Assembly (NCBI RefSeq): GCF_003289955.1 | Contig: NZ_QLZR01000002.1 | Span: forward strand, 781,357-845,356 | Length of the DNA: 64,000 nucleotides | Reading direction: 5' to 3' | Origin: Planococcus halotolerans | Lineage (GTDB): Bacteria > Bacillota > Bacilli > Bacillales_A > Planococcaceae | Shown: piece by piece, positions 36,767 to 45,145 of the stretch | Numbering within the stretch: the first letter of the stretch is position 1 | Layout of the letters: each line of letters begins with the position of its first letter | Translations under genes and position numbers: made by a program | The notes under the pieces: generated by a model | The model's database searches: none | Told to the model about the DNA's origin: nothing | The model's input: only the letters and a program-made list of their open reading frames with translations

Positions 36767-39082
36767 GTGTCGAGATTTTTTTACAGCATAGGAAAAACAG
36801 CATACAGCAAGCCCTGGCTATTCATTGCCGGATGGCTGCTCATTTTAGGAATCATCATCACTGCCATCGTAACGAATGGCGTGAGCACAAGCAGTGAAAC
36901 AAGAATTGACGGAACCGCCGCACAGGACGTGCTCGACGAGTTGGCGGAAGAATATCCCGCAGCCTCCGGTGGCCAGGGAAGTTATCTTTTTAAAGTAACT
37001 GAAGGAGAAGCCATTGACGATCCTGCAAACGCGCAAGCTCTTGCAATGGCAATAAATGAGATTTATGAATTGGATCACGTCGTGAATCCGATGGATATGA
37101 TGCAGGATCCAGAAGCAATGGCCCAAATGCAGGAAATGCAGGGCATGCTGAGCCAGCTGCAGACGACTGAAATTGCTCACCGTCCGTTAGTTATCCAGGA
37201 TATGCCGGTTCCCGGCGTCCAGATTTCGGAAGACGGCAGCGTCGCATTATTCCAGTTTCAACTTACCAAAACAGCGGAAGATCTGAGTGAAGGCGAACGC
37301 GAAGAACTCGCTGATGCAGCAGCCATCGCTGAAGACGGCTCTTCCATCACTGTCATTCCGACAGGCACGCTGCAAGGCGTCGACATTCCGATCGGCGGCA
37401 CGCATGAAATCGTCGGACTCGCAATCGCGGGAGTCATCTTAGTGGTCACGCTCGGTTCACTTATCGCAGCCGGTTTACCACTTATGGTGGCATTGATCGG
37501 AGTCGGTGTAGGTGTCGGCGGTACATTCGCCTTATCGAGCATGTTCGAAATCAACAGCCTGACACCGGTTCTCGGACTGATGATCGGTCTTGCAGTCGGA
37601 ATCGACTACGCCCTCTTCATAGTCAACAGACAGCGCAAGCTGATCATCGACCAGAAACTGTCCGCTAAAGAAGCGGCTGCCCGTGCAATCGGCACAGCAG
37701 GCAGCGCGGTATTCTTTGCCGGCCTGACCGTCATCATCGCGTTAAGCGGTTTATTGGTCATCGGCATTTCATTCCTGAGCAGCATGGCGCTCGTCGCCGC
37801 ACTGACCGTGTTCATCGATGTACTTGTCGCGTTAACTTTCCTCCCTGCTTTGCTGGGATTGATTGGTGAACGAATTGTTTCAGTGAAGACAAGAAATAAA
37901 GAAGCAGCGAAAAATGGTTCCAAAGCGAGCTTTGCTCAAGGGTGGATCACAGGTATATTGAAAATGAAGTGGGTCGCAGTGCTGCTTGTCATCGCAATTC
38001 TTGGTACGCTCGCGATTCCGGTTGCCCAGATGAATCTCGGCATGCCATCCGGTGAAAGCGCCAATGAAGACACACCGACGAGACAAAGTTACGACATCAT
38101 CGCTGACAGTTTCGGCGAAGGTTATAACGGACCGCTCCTGGTCGTCGCAAAAGACCAAGACGCGGCGGCTGTCGATCCACAGGAATACTTCCAGCTGCTG
38201 TCCAACATCTCACAACTTGACGGCATTGCTGAAGTATCTCCAGGTGGATTCAATGAAGACGGAACAATCGCCATCATCTCAATCATTCCGGAAAACGGAC
38301 CGACAGATGAAGCAACGAAAGAATTGGTTGAAACTTTGCGCACAGACGCGGCAACCACTGAAAACACGAATGCTGAAATTGGCGTGACTGGAATGACTGC
38401 AATCAATATCGACATCTCAGAGAAATTGTCTGAAGTGTTCCCGATTTATATTGCGATCATCGTTGTGCTGTCACTCCTGATCCTGTTAGTAGTGTTCCGC
38501 TCGATTCTCATTCCGATCAAAGCAACTGCCGGTTTCCTGTTGAGCATCATGGCGACATTCGGTGCAACAACAGCCGTATTCCAATGGGGCTGGCTCGGAT
38601 CTATATTCGGCATTGATACAGGCGGCCCTTTACTAAGCTTCATCCCGATCCTGGTAACCGGTATCCTCTATGGTCTTGCTATGGATTACCAAGTATTCCT
38701 TGTCTCTTCCATGCGTGAAGCCTATATTCACAGTGAAAAAGGCAATAACGCAATCGTCAGCGGCTATAAAACCGCCAGCAAAGTCGTCGTCGCCGCAGCC
38801 CTGATCATGGTCTCCGTATTCTCCGGATTCATCTTCACAGATGACATCATGATCAAGCAAATCGGCTTCGCCCTGGCATTCGGTATTCTCGTGGATGCCT
38901 TCCTGATCCGCATGATTTTCGTTCCGGCCGTCATGTCCATGTTCGGCGACAAAATCTGGTACCTGCCAAAATGGCTCGACAAGATTCTCCCGGACTTAGA
39001 CATCGAAGGAGAAAAACTGCTCGAGCAATTGAATAAAGAAGAAAAAATCAGAGTGAAGAATACTGAAGAAAAGACAATTTGA
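36767..39082 (+). CDS. MMPL/RND-family membrane transporter
   Basis: 771 residues starting at GTG 36767 (GGAG eight bases before). Two repeats of one plus five helices with extracellular loops; the first loop has a Met/Gln-rich stretch (MMQDPEAMAQMQEMQGML). Conserved GLAVGIDYALFIVNRQR and GLAMDYQVFLVSSMREA carry the proton-relay Asp-Tyr pairs of MMPL proteins. Likely exports lipids or hydrophobic drugs, using proton motive force, under control of the TetR upstream. Confidence 0.9.
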   Translation: MSRFFYSIGKTAYSKPWLFIAGWLLILGIIITAIVTNGVSTSSETRIDGTAAQDVLDELAEEYPAASGGQGSYLFKVTEGEAIDDPANAQALAMAINEIYELDHVVNPMDMMQDPEAMAQMQEMQGMLSQLQTTEIAHRPLVIQDMPVPGVQISEDGSVALFQFQLTKTAEDLSEGEREELADAAAIAEDGSSITVIPTGTLQGVDIPIGGTHEIVGLAIAGVILVVTLGSLIAAGLPLMVALIGVGVGVGGTFALSSMFEINSLTPVLGLMIGLAVGIDYALFIVNRQRKLIIDQKLSAKEAAARAIGTAGSAVFFAGLTVIIALSGLLVIGISFLSSMALVAALTVFIDVLVALTFLPALLGLIGERIVSVKTRNKEAAKNGSKASFAQGWITGILKMKWVAVLLVIAILGTLAIPVAQMNLGMPSGESANEDTPTRQSYDIIADSFGEGYNGPLLVVAKDQDAAAVDPQEYFQLLSNISQLDGIAEVSPGGFNEDGTIAIISIIPENGPTDEATKELVETLRTDAATTENTNAEIGVTGMTAINIDISEKLSEVFPIYIAIIVVLSLLILLVVFRSILIPIKATAGFLLSIMATFGATTAVFQWGWLGSIFGIDTGGPLLSFIPILVTGILYGLAMDYQVFLVSSMREAYIHSEKGNNAIVSGYKTASKVVVAAALIMVSVFSGFIFTDDIMIKQIGFALAFGILVDAFLIRMIFVPAVMSMFGDKIWYLPKWLDKILPDLDIEGEKLLEQLNKEEKIRVKNTEEKTI

Positions 39083-39091
39083 TGATATTTT

Positions 39092-39122
39092 AGACCGCCG
39101 GGAACGTTTCCGGCGGTTTTTT
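39092..39122 (+). terminator. Terminator of the tetR-MMPL operon
   Basis: ACCGCCGG-gaacgttt-CCGGCGGT then T6. Confidence 0.9.
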
Positions 39123-39180
39123 CTATTTCTGGTGTCTTGTTAGTGGCGGATATTGGCTTTTCGGAGGCTAATTTTTCGCT

Positions 39181-39320
39181 TTGGAGATTATATCGGCGCT
39201 CAGCGATTTAATCGGGCGTTCAGGAAATTAATCGGGCGTTCAGCGATTTAATCAGGCGCTCAAGAAATTAATCGGGCGTTCAGCGATTTATATCGGCGCT
39301 CGCCAATTCTCCCAGCTTAA
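39181..39320 (+). repeat. Composite repeat module E (array and 3' end only)
   Basis: Starts within the spacer; 20-bp units from 39187 in strict register with alternating CAGCGATTTA / CAGGAAATTA, cores ATCGGGCGTT, ATCAGGCGCT and TATCGGCGCT; ends CGCCAATTCTCCCAGCTTAA. The 5' hairpin is missing, replaced by the MMPL terminator. Confidence 0.85.
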
Positions 39321-39395
39321 GTTTGAAAAAAAGCGTTCAGGCTTCCACTTCTTGAACCGGCAAATTTCTTCTATTGATTTTCTTTATTCTTTTTC

Positions 39396-39635
39396 GCTTT
39401 TCGCCTGCGAAAAGCATCCATTTATGTCTTTTGATCTTTAAATTTGGAGAATAGTGATTCCGATATAGGCTGCTATCTGTTTTCACAGCTGCTTTTTTCA
39501 GTCCATTGTTGAAATTAAAGCGGATATCCGCGTTCGGGAAAATATATCCGCGCTCAGAAAATTATATCCGTGTTCAGCGATTTATATCCGCGTTCAGCAA
39601 TTTATATCCGCATTCAGCCGATTATGTTGGCATCT
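39396..39635 (+). repeat. Composite repeat module F
   Basis: Hairpin GCTTTTCGC-CT-GCGAAAAGC (39396-39415), spacer with TTTTGATCTTTAA and ACAGCTGCTTTT, five 20-bp units with ATATCCGCG cores (39521-39630). Head-to-tail with module E through a conserved linker that includes TTGAACCGGCA. Confidence 0.85.
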
Positions 39636-39715
39636 ATGAAAACTCATTATCACGCCAACCCAAATCATGTGATTAATCCCCTCTCAAGTTATTACTAAAG
39701 ATGAAGGAGCTACGG

Positions 39716-39778
39716 ATGACCAATAAAACAATGTTGTCGAAAATAAAAATGAAGAATTCAATAGAAAGTCCTGTATGA
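39716..39778 (+). CDS. Possible 20-residue peptide gene
   Basis: GAAGGAG six bases before ATG; MTNKTMLSKIKMKNSIESPV then TGA, followed by a terminator at 39787. Lys-rich and Met-rich. It may be a truncated gene start rather than a peptide gene. Confidence 0.3.
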   Translation: MTNKTMLSKIKMKNSIESPV

Positions 39779-39786
39779 TTCTGATT

Positions 39787-39816
39787 AAACCGCTGGAACT
39801 TTTTCGGCGGTTTTTT
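39787..39816 (+). terminator. Terminator after the 20-residue ORF
   Basis: AACCGCtG / CgGCGGTT arms, T6 tail; resembles the MMPL terminator 700 bp upstream. Confidence 0.65.
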
Positions 39817-40090
39817 CTATCCAGTAATTCTTTATCCCCTAAAACTTCGGCTGATACAGGCTTGCAAGCATAAGTTTTCTTTTTATTCAAATTATTATAT
39901 CTTTTTCTGATTTCTTGTTTTACAATCATATTAGAGAATATGACCTATTTTTTTGAGGTGGCCACCCTATAAATGACTCATTCTCTTGGTAATTAGAATT
40001 ACCCATCACTGTAATGCTGTTCTTTTTCAATTCTCCCGTTACTATGGTCTTTATTATTGGATAAAAAATCATGTGAAAAGAGGGATATTA

Positions 40091-40720
40091 ATGATCAAAG
40101 GCAAAAAATTTACAGTAATCGCGTTATCTTTAATGCTGACAACGGGCTTTGCGTCGAGTGCACTTGCAAACAACGGCAAAGGCGCTGGACTGGCGGAAGC
40201 ACCTGGCCAAAGCGAAAACTTTTCTAAAGGCATCACTACCCTTGTCGATGTAGCTGAAAAAGTTTCATACGATACGATAGAAGAAACTTTTTCAGAAATC
40301 ACATCCGTCACAAGTACACCTTTTAGTGAAACTATTGTCGGTGAACCAGTGGTAACCGTGAAGTCCTATGAAGAAAAGCATCCGTCAAAAGATTGGTACA
40401 AAATCGTAACTGAAACTACAACTTCAATTCCGACGACAACCAGAGTATGGGAAGATACAACTACTGTTACAACTCATTACTCTTATGAAACGCTAGTAAC
40501 TATTACAGAAACAACTACCACCACATCCACACACCGTGGCGCTCCCGGCAGCAATGGCAAACATTTGAGTGAAGTAAGTGTCATTGATGTAACGTCCGTT
40601 GCCGGAGAAAAAGTATTACTTGGCAGTGAAGATACTGAAGTCGTAACCCCAGGCGAAGTAACTGAGACTACCACCTCTTCAGTAAGCACTAAAACTCTAA
40701 AAAGTGACTGGATCAAGTAA
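40091..40720 (+). CDS. Secreted Thr-rich protein, unknown
   Basis: 209 residues from ATG 40091 (AGAGGGATATTA). Signal peptide about 1-26 (VIALSLMLTTGFASSALA). The mature part is rich in Thr, Ser, Val and Glu, with short alternating-residue runs such as TETTTSIPTTTRVWEDTTT and ITETTTTTSTHRG, like an extended beta or stalk structure. No anchor motif, no cysteine in the mature part. Own terminator. No family recognised. Confidence 0.65.
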   Translation: MIKGKKFTVIALSLMLTTGFASSALANNGKGAGLAEAPGQSENFSKGITTLVDVAEKVSYDTIEETFSEITSVTSTPFSETIVGEPVVTVKSYEEKHPSKDWYKIVTETTTSIPTTTRVWEDTTTVTTHYSYETLVTITETTTTTSTHRGAPGSNGKHLSEVSVIDVTSVAGEKVLLGSEDTEVVTPGEVTETTTSSVSTKTLKSDWIK

Positions 40721-40748
40721 CTTAAAATTAAACTTTATAATGCACTTT

Positions 40749-40785
40749 AAGCCCTTGGAAATCCGAATAGGAGTTCCCAAGGGCT
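40749..40785 (+). terminator. Terminator of the Thr-rich protein gene
   Basis: AGCCCTTGG / CCAAGGGCT arms, 18-base loop, short T-rich tail. Confidence 0.7.
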
Positions 40786-40896
40786 CTATCTATGTAATAC
40801 ACTCCCACAATATTTATACTCCCCAACCCTAATCACGTGTAAATCCCACCCATTTCTTATATCCTTTTAATTAACAACATTATTGGAGGGATATAT

Positions 40897-41547
40897 ATGA
40901 CCATGAAGATTGAAATGTGGACTGACTTTGCTTGACCGTTTTGCTATATCGGCAAACGGCGTCTGGAAGACGCTATTCAGAAGATTGACCATCCAATCGA
41001 AGTGACGTACAGAAGCTTCGAACTGGATCCGAAAATGAACCGTGAAGTAAAAGAAAATATGTACGAGAAGCTGGCCAGTAAATACGGCATGAGTATTGAA
41101 CAAGCGAAAGCGAATACGCAAAACATGGTGGAAATGGCGAATGAGGTCGGATTGGACTACCAGATGGATACGCTAATTTTGACGAACACATTCGACGCCC
41201 ATCGCTTAACTATGTTTGCGAAAGAACATGGCTTGATGACAGAAATGACCGAACGGATTCTTCATGCCTACTTCACTGAATCCAAGCATATCGGGGATCA
41301 CGAAACCTTGACGGACTTGGCAGCAGAAGTCGGCTTGGACCGTGAAGCGGTCAGCCAGATGCTTGCAAGCGATGACATGGCGGATGCCGTTCGCGCAGAT
41401 GAGAAGGAAGGCCAGCAGATCGGGGTAAACGGTGTCCCGTTTTATCTGATCAATAAAAAATATGCGTTAACTGGTGCGCAGCCTACTGAACTATTCGTCC
41501 AGGCATTGGAACAAGTAATTGCTGAGGAAGAAGAATCTAACGCATAA
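40897..41547 (+). pseudogene. DsbA/FrnE-family oxidoreductase with TGA at the first active-site Cys
   Basis: GGAGGG and ATG at 40897 start a frame reading MTMKIEMWTDFA, TGA (40933-40935), PFCYIGKRRLEDAIQK, and then 190 residues without another lesion: TYRSFELDPKMNRE, ANEVGLDYQMD, NTFDAHRLTMFA, GVNGVPFYLINKKYALTGAQP. The cis-Pro loop (GVPFY) and C-terminus are those of FrnE/YwbO-type DsbA proteins. Family sequence is FxCPFCYIGKRRLE, so TGA replaces the nucleophilic Cys. Either a fresh nonsense mutation (downstream frame from ATG 41002 gives 181 residues without the CXXC) or recoding. A fragment with Cys there lies at 33203. Confidence 0.8.
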
Positions 41548-41570
41548 CTAATGAAACAAATTTGCTGAAA

Positions 41571-41660
41571 GAAGAAAAGCTGTCTCCGAAAGCCTATGGG
41601 CTTTTTGGAGACAGCTTCTTTTATATGAAACTGTTGTGAACAAACTGAATTGGGTTCGAA
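41571..41660 (+). repeat. AGAAGCTG-type inverted repeat with tail, copy 1
   Basis: Hairpin AAAAGCTGTCTCCgAAA / TTTtGGAGACAGCTTCTTTT at 41571-41622, then a tail (TTGTGAACAAACTGAATTGGG) like that at 59951 and 63778. Likely terminator of the DsbA-family gene. Confidence 0.75.
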
Positions 41661-41681
41661 ACAGCCGCCCGGTTTTTCATC

Positions 41682-41955
41682 GCTTTTCGCCTGCGAAAAG
41701 CATCCATTATGTCTCTTGAACTTCATATTTGAAGAAATGATCGCCTTAAAGAGGCTGATTTCAGTTTTATACAAAGTTCTTCTCTTATTAACGCCTAAAT
41801 ATCAGGAGATATCGGCATTTAGAAAATTAATCGGGCGTTCAGCGATTTAATCGGGCGCTCAGGAAAATATTCGGGCGTTCAGCGATTTAATCGGGCGTTC
41901 AGGAAAATATTCGGGCGTTCAGCGATTTATATCGGCGTTCGCCAATTCTCAGCAC
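41682..41955 (+). repeat. Composite repeat module G (seven units)
   Basis: Hairpin GCTTTTCGC-CT-GCGAAAAGC at 41682-41701 fused directly to the preceding inverted-repeat tail; spacer; 20-bp units 41808-41940 alternating AGCGATTTAA / AGGAAAATAT with TCGGGCGTTC; ends GCCAATTCTCAGCAC. Confidence 0.85.
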
Positions 41956-42033
41956 ATAAAAATAAAATTAAGCGTTTTGCCTTTCTTTTTTAACCGCACA
42001 TTCTCTCTTTTAAATTTTTTTCTGTTCTTTTTC

Positions 42034-42250
42034 GCTTTTCGCCTGCGAAAAGCATCCATTTATGTCTCTTGATCTTAACATTTGAAGAACAGTGGTTCCG
42101 ATATGAGCTAGTATCTGTTTTTTCAGCTGCTATTTTCAGTCCATTGCTGGAATAAAAGCGGATATCCGCGTTCAGCGATTTATATCCGCGCTCAGGAATT
42201 TATATCAACGTTCAGCAGATTATATCTACGTTCGCCAATTCTCCCAGCTT
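42034..42250 (+). repeat. Composite repeat module H (four units)
   Basis: Hairpin 42034-42053, spacer with CTCTTGATCTTAACATTTG and TTTCAGCTGCTATTTTC, units 42161-42235 with ATATCCGCG, ATATCAACG and ATATCTACG cores, end GTTCGCCAATTCTCCCAGC. A decayed further hairpin (CTTCTCGCCTCCGAAAAAC) follows near 42307-42330. Confidence 0.85.
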
Positions 42251-42253
42251 AAG

Positions 42254-42627
42254 AATGAAAATAAGTTTTTAGGCATCCAGTTTTTGAACCGGCATATTCC
42301 TTCTGTTTTTTATCACTTCTCGCCTCCGAAAAACTTCCATGCTCCAGCCACCAGCTAAAACTTCCAAAATAAGATAGAACTAACCTCGCACACACCGGGT
42401 TAGTTCTTTTCTATGCCGCAACTTCCCTCCCAACTTCCTCTTCCAATTACCGCCTGTAAACACCCACACACCCCGCCACACAGCGATTTCAGCAGGTAAA
42501 ATGACGCACTTCCTTTATATTCCATAACAATTAAGCTACAAATAAGTTAAAAAAATTGCAAATTCATGTTTATTACACCAAATCTAAGGGATAAAAGTAA
42601 TGTAACTACTTTTAAGGAGGTTTTATT
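42254..42627. other. Repeat remnant and leader of the sortase substrate gene
   Basis: Contains the linker TTGAACCGGCA, the decayed module hairpin, one small hairpin (AACTAACCTCG with a matching CGGGTTAGTT near 42372-42402, a likely terminator-like structure) and an AT-rich 100 bp before the substrate gene. No coding frame supported. Confidence 0.45.
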
Positions 42628-43215
42628 TTGTTGAAAAAATTAGTTGTGGCAGTACTGGTCCTGGTGACACTTACTGGACTGCAGATCCCTGTATTTGCGG
42701 AAAACCATGGCGAACCACCGGTCAAAGAGTTGGAACAGCAGTTTTATGACTTGATTTACATGGACACCGCGGAAAATTACGAAGTGGAGCAATACGATTC
42801 CCTGGACCGCTTAGAAGAAGACATGAAGAGCATTATGGTATGGCCATTGGCAGATCATTATTTGGATACTTATTTTGAGGAAAGGGACGGTAATGTATAT
42901 CTGATTCCTACAGAAGGGCCTATCCGTTTGAACATGGATGAAGATTACACGCTGGAAAAAATCAGCGACGATGAGTACAAGCTGACGCAGCATGGTGAAA
43001 ATGCTTTAAGAGGAGAATATACACTGACTATCACATACAGCTATGAAGCCGGCAAATGGGTTTTCGGCAATCGCATGGATATCGTATCTTCTTCTGACAA
43101 CGGCGGAGAGATGCCTGACACTGCGACTTCCCTTCCGAATGCAATTGCTTTCGGTGGTGCACTCATGGCAGCAGGAGCACTCGTGCTGATCTCCCGCAGA
43201 AAACGCATTGCTTAA
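42628..43215 (+). CDS. Sortase-anchored surface protein (MPDTA sorting signal)
   Basis: 195 residues from TTG 42628 (AAGGAGG seven bases before). Signal peptide LKKLVVAVLVLVTLTGLQIPVFA. Extracellular part about 26-160 is acidic, possibly an IseA/DL-endopeptidase-inhibitor-like fold (EQQFYDLIYMDTAENYEVEQ), but this is not secure. C-terminus is a complete sorting signal: MPDTA (162-166), hydrophobic helix AIAFGGALMAAGALVLI, then RRKRIA. MPDTA resembles LPxTA motifs read by class D sortases, and such a sortase is encoded 13 bp downstream. Confidence 0.85.
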   Translation: MLKKLVVAVLVLVTLTGLQIPVFAENHGEPPVKELEQQFYDLIYMDTAENYEVEQYDSLDRLEEDMKSIMVWPLADHYLDTYFEERDGNVYLIPTEGPIRLNMDEDYTLEKISDDEYKLTQHGENALRGEYTLTITYSYEAGKWVFGNRMDIVSSSDNGGEMPDTATSLPNAIAFGGALMAAGALVLISRRKRIA

Positions 43216-43228
43216 TGACTGAGGATGG

Positions 43229-43864
43229 ATGCAGATGAAGAAACTTGGAGTTCTGCTTTTGCTGACCGGATTCATCATGATTGCCTGGAATGGCTACTCT
43301 TTCTGGCAACAGACACAGGCAGTTGCCACTTACAGCACAGAAAAAGTTCCGGAGCCATACAAGGATTGGGACAGAACAGCTTACCAGCAAGAATTGCCTA
43401 TTGCTGAAAAGGACGTGACGGATACTAAAAAGGCCCCGGCCCCAGTACCAGAATACAATACCGGTGACAAAGTCGGGACCTTGAACATCCCCCTTATCGG
43501 ACAGCAATACGAAGTTTACTGGGGCACTGGCATCGACACCTTAAAGCAAGGTGTCGGCATGTACGACAGCGAGTGGACCGTTACGCCTGACCAATCTGGC
43601 CATGTAGTACTCGCGGGACATCGCGACACGGTATTCCGGCAGCTTGGCAAGTTGCAAGAAGGTGATCACCTTTACGTTGACTATGAAGACAAAACGTACG
43701 ATTACCAGATACGTAAAATATGGATCACCGATGAGGATGACCGTACCGTTATAGTCAATAAAGACAAGCCAACGCTCACGCTGATCACTTGTCACCCATT
43801 CGATTTTATCGGTTCTGCCCCCGACCGTTATATTGTGCAGGCAGAACTGGTATCAGCAGAATAA
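43229..43864 (+). CDS. Class D sortase
   Basis: 211 residues (ATG 43235 is an alternative start). One N-terminal helix (LGVLLLLTGFIMIAW), then a Pro-rich linker and the sortase barrel from about 80: GTLNIPLIG, catalytic His131 in VLAGHRDT, Cys188 in LITCHPF and Arg200 in APDRYIVQA. It transfers the MPDTA protein made by the gene just upstream to the wall. Substrate and enzyme form a two-gene operon with its own terminator. Confidence 0.93.
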   Translation: MQMKKLGVLLLLTGFIMIAWNGYSFWQQTQAVATYSTEKVPEPYKDWDRTAYQQELPIAEKDVTDTKKAPAPVPEYNTGDKVGTLNIPLIGQQYEVYWGTGIDTLKQGVGMYDSEWTVTPDQSGHVVLAGHRDTVFRQLGKLQEGDHLYVDYEDKTYDYQIRKIWITDEDDRTVIVNKDKPTLTLITCHPFDFIGSAPDRYIVQAELVSAE

Positions 43865-43878
43865 ATTGACTGTCCAAT

Positions 43879-43990
43879 AAAAGAACATCCAACCCCGTGA
43901 ATTCAACTATCACGGGATTGGATGTTCTTTATGTTTTTAATTGTCGGGAACAAGTTGAATGGCGGCTGACACAAGCAGGGCGATTGAAAT
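43879..43990 (+). repeat. Inverted repeat with conserved tail, copy 2 (sortase terminator)
   Basis: AAAGAACATCCAAcCCCGTGA / TCACGGGATTGGATGTTCTTT stem at 43879-43931; the tail AATTGTCGGGAACAAG...GCTGACACAAGCAGGGCGATT is the same as in the AGAAGCTG-type elements although the stem sequence differs. Confidence 0.75.
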
Positions 43991-43993
43991 TAG

Positions 43994-44027
43994 AAAAGCC
44001 GGCAGATTTTCAATTTTGTCGGCTTTT
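43994..44027. terminator. Convergent terminator after the ABC importer operon
   Basis: AAAAGCCGgCA / TGtCGGCTTTT with 12-base loop, 10 bp past the substrate-binding protein stop. Confidence 0.7.
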
Positions 44028-44034
44028 GATGTTA

Positions 44035-45024
44035 TTAATTTAAGAATTGTGTATCCGCAAGAGTTGAGAAATCAGGTTGTTCTTTCAGGAATTTAAGGTC
44101 GAAAGAAGAATCACCGAAAGCCTGGATTTCTTCAGGAGCAAGTGCAGTATCGAATATCATGTTTTCCCAAGCACCATCAATCACTGATTTGTCCAGCTTT
44201 TGGCCAGTGATTTCATCAATTGCAGTGATTGCTATTTCTTTTGCTTCCTCAGGGTTTTCAGAAATAAAGGCAGTCGCCTCTTTATGCGCGTCCACAATAC
44301 CTTGGACCATTTCCTTATTTTCTTCAATCAATTTGCCGGAAGTGACCAATACTGAAGCCGGCAATGTTGTACCGAATGATATTTCATCCGCTTCGATAAT
44401 GACTTTGGCGCCAGTGTTCTGTTCCAGAACGGTTGCCCATGGTTCAGGAGCTACAGCAACATCGACTTTTCCAGTGGCGAACATAGCTTCATATTGAGCC
44501 GGTTTGCCGGTTTGGTGAATCATTTCTCCACCGATGCGGTTGGAAGTGATGCCCGCTTCTTTCATGAACGTTTCAAACTGAACATCGTGCGTGCAGCCTA
44601 CGCGTGGGGTGATGAATGTTTTCCCCGCTATATCTTCGACAGACTCTATACCGCTGCCGTCTCTTGCCATCACTACAGTTCCACCGGAAGCCCCGCCTGC
44701 AATCATGGTTACGTCAGCGCCATTCGTGTAATTATTCATCGCTGGACCAGGTCCCACTAATCCTCCATCGATATCACCTGTTTTCAAAGCAGTCATGAAA
44801 TCCGCTCCGTCAGCAAATGTTACATAATCGACTTTAGTGCCTTCCGGCAAGTTTTTCTCATATAGCCCTTTTTCTTTGGCAACCATTGCCGGTACGTGAT
44901 CAAGGTTCGGGAAATAGCCTATTGTGATTGTTGAAGCGTCTTCTTTTGAAGCTTCCGACGACCCGCAAGCCGCCAGAATTCCAGTTAAAGCGATAATGGC
45001 AATCAATAAAATGATTTTTTTCAT
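44035..45024 (-). CDS. ABC importer substrate-binding lipoprotein (sulfonate/nitrate/taurine type)
   Basis: 329 residues. Lipoprotein signal with lipobox LAAC (Cys20). NMT1/SsuA-like fold: GYFPNLDHVPAMVAKEKGLY, ALKTGDIDGGLVGPGPAMN, VAPEPWATVLEQ. Binds a small anion such as an alkanesulfonate and delivers it to the permease. The exact substrate cannot be fixed. Third gene of the operon. Confidence 0.88.
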   Translation of the reverse strand: MKKIILLIAIIALTGILAACGSSEASKEDASTITIGYFPNLDHVPAMVAKEKGLYEKNLPEGTKVDYVTFADGADFMTALKTGDIDGGLVGPGPAMNNYTNGADVTMIAGGASGGTVVMARDGSGIESVEDIAGKTFITPRVGCTHDVQFETFMKEAGITSNRIGGEMIHQTGKPAQYEAMFATGKVDVAVAPEPWATVLEQNTGAKVIIEADEISFGTTLPASVLVTSGKLIEENKEMVQGIVDAHKEATAFISENPEEAKEIAITAIDEITGQKLDKSVIDGAWENMIFDTALAPEEIQAFGDSSFDLKFLKEQPDFSTLADTQFLN

Positions 45025-45145
45025 TTTGTAATTCCTCCTAAAGGTTTTATATAGTCTTTGACTATGTTAGCTGCTTGCTGGTATCCCGTAAAAAAGTTTT
45101 GCTGTCAGGCGCGATTCCGTTAAGTCTTTTCATTTCCAGCTTAAA

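Noticed and set aside
40930..40965. A standard bacterial SECIS element after the TGA
   Set aside because: The possible stem is too close to the TGA and lacks the usual GG apical loop; the paired bases are also explained by the conserved CYIGKRR codons. Kept only as a question.
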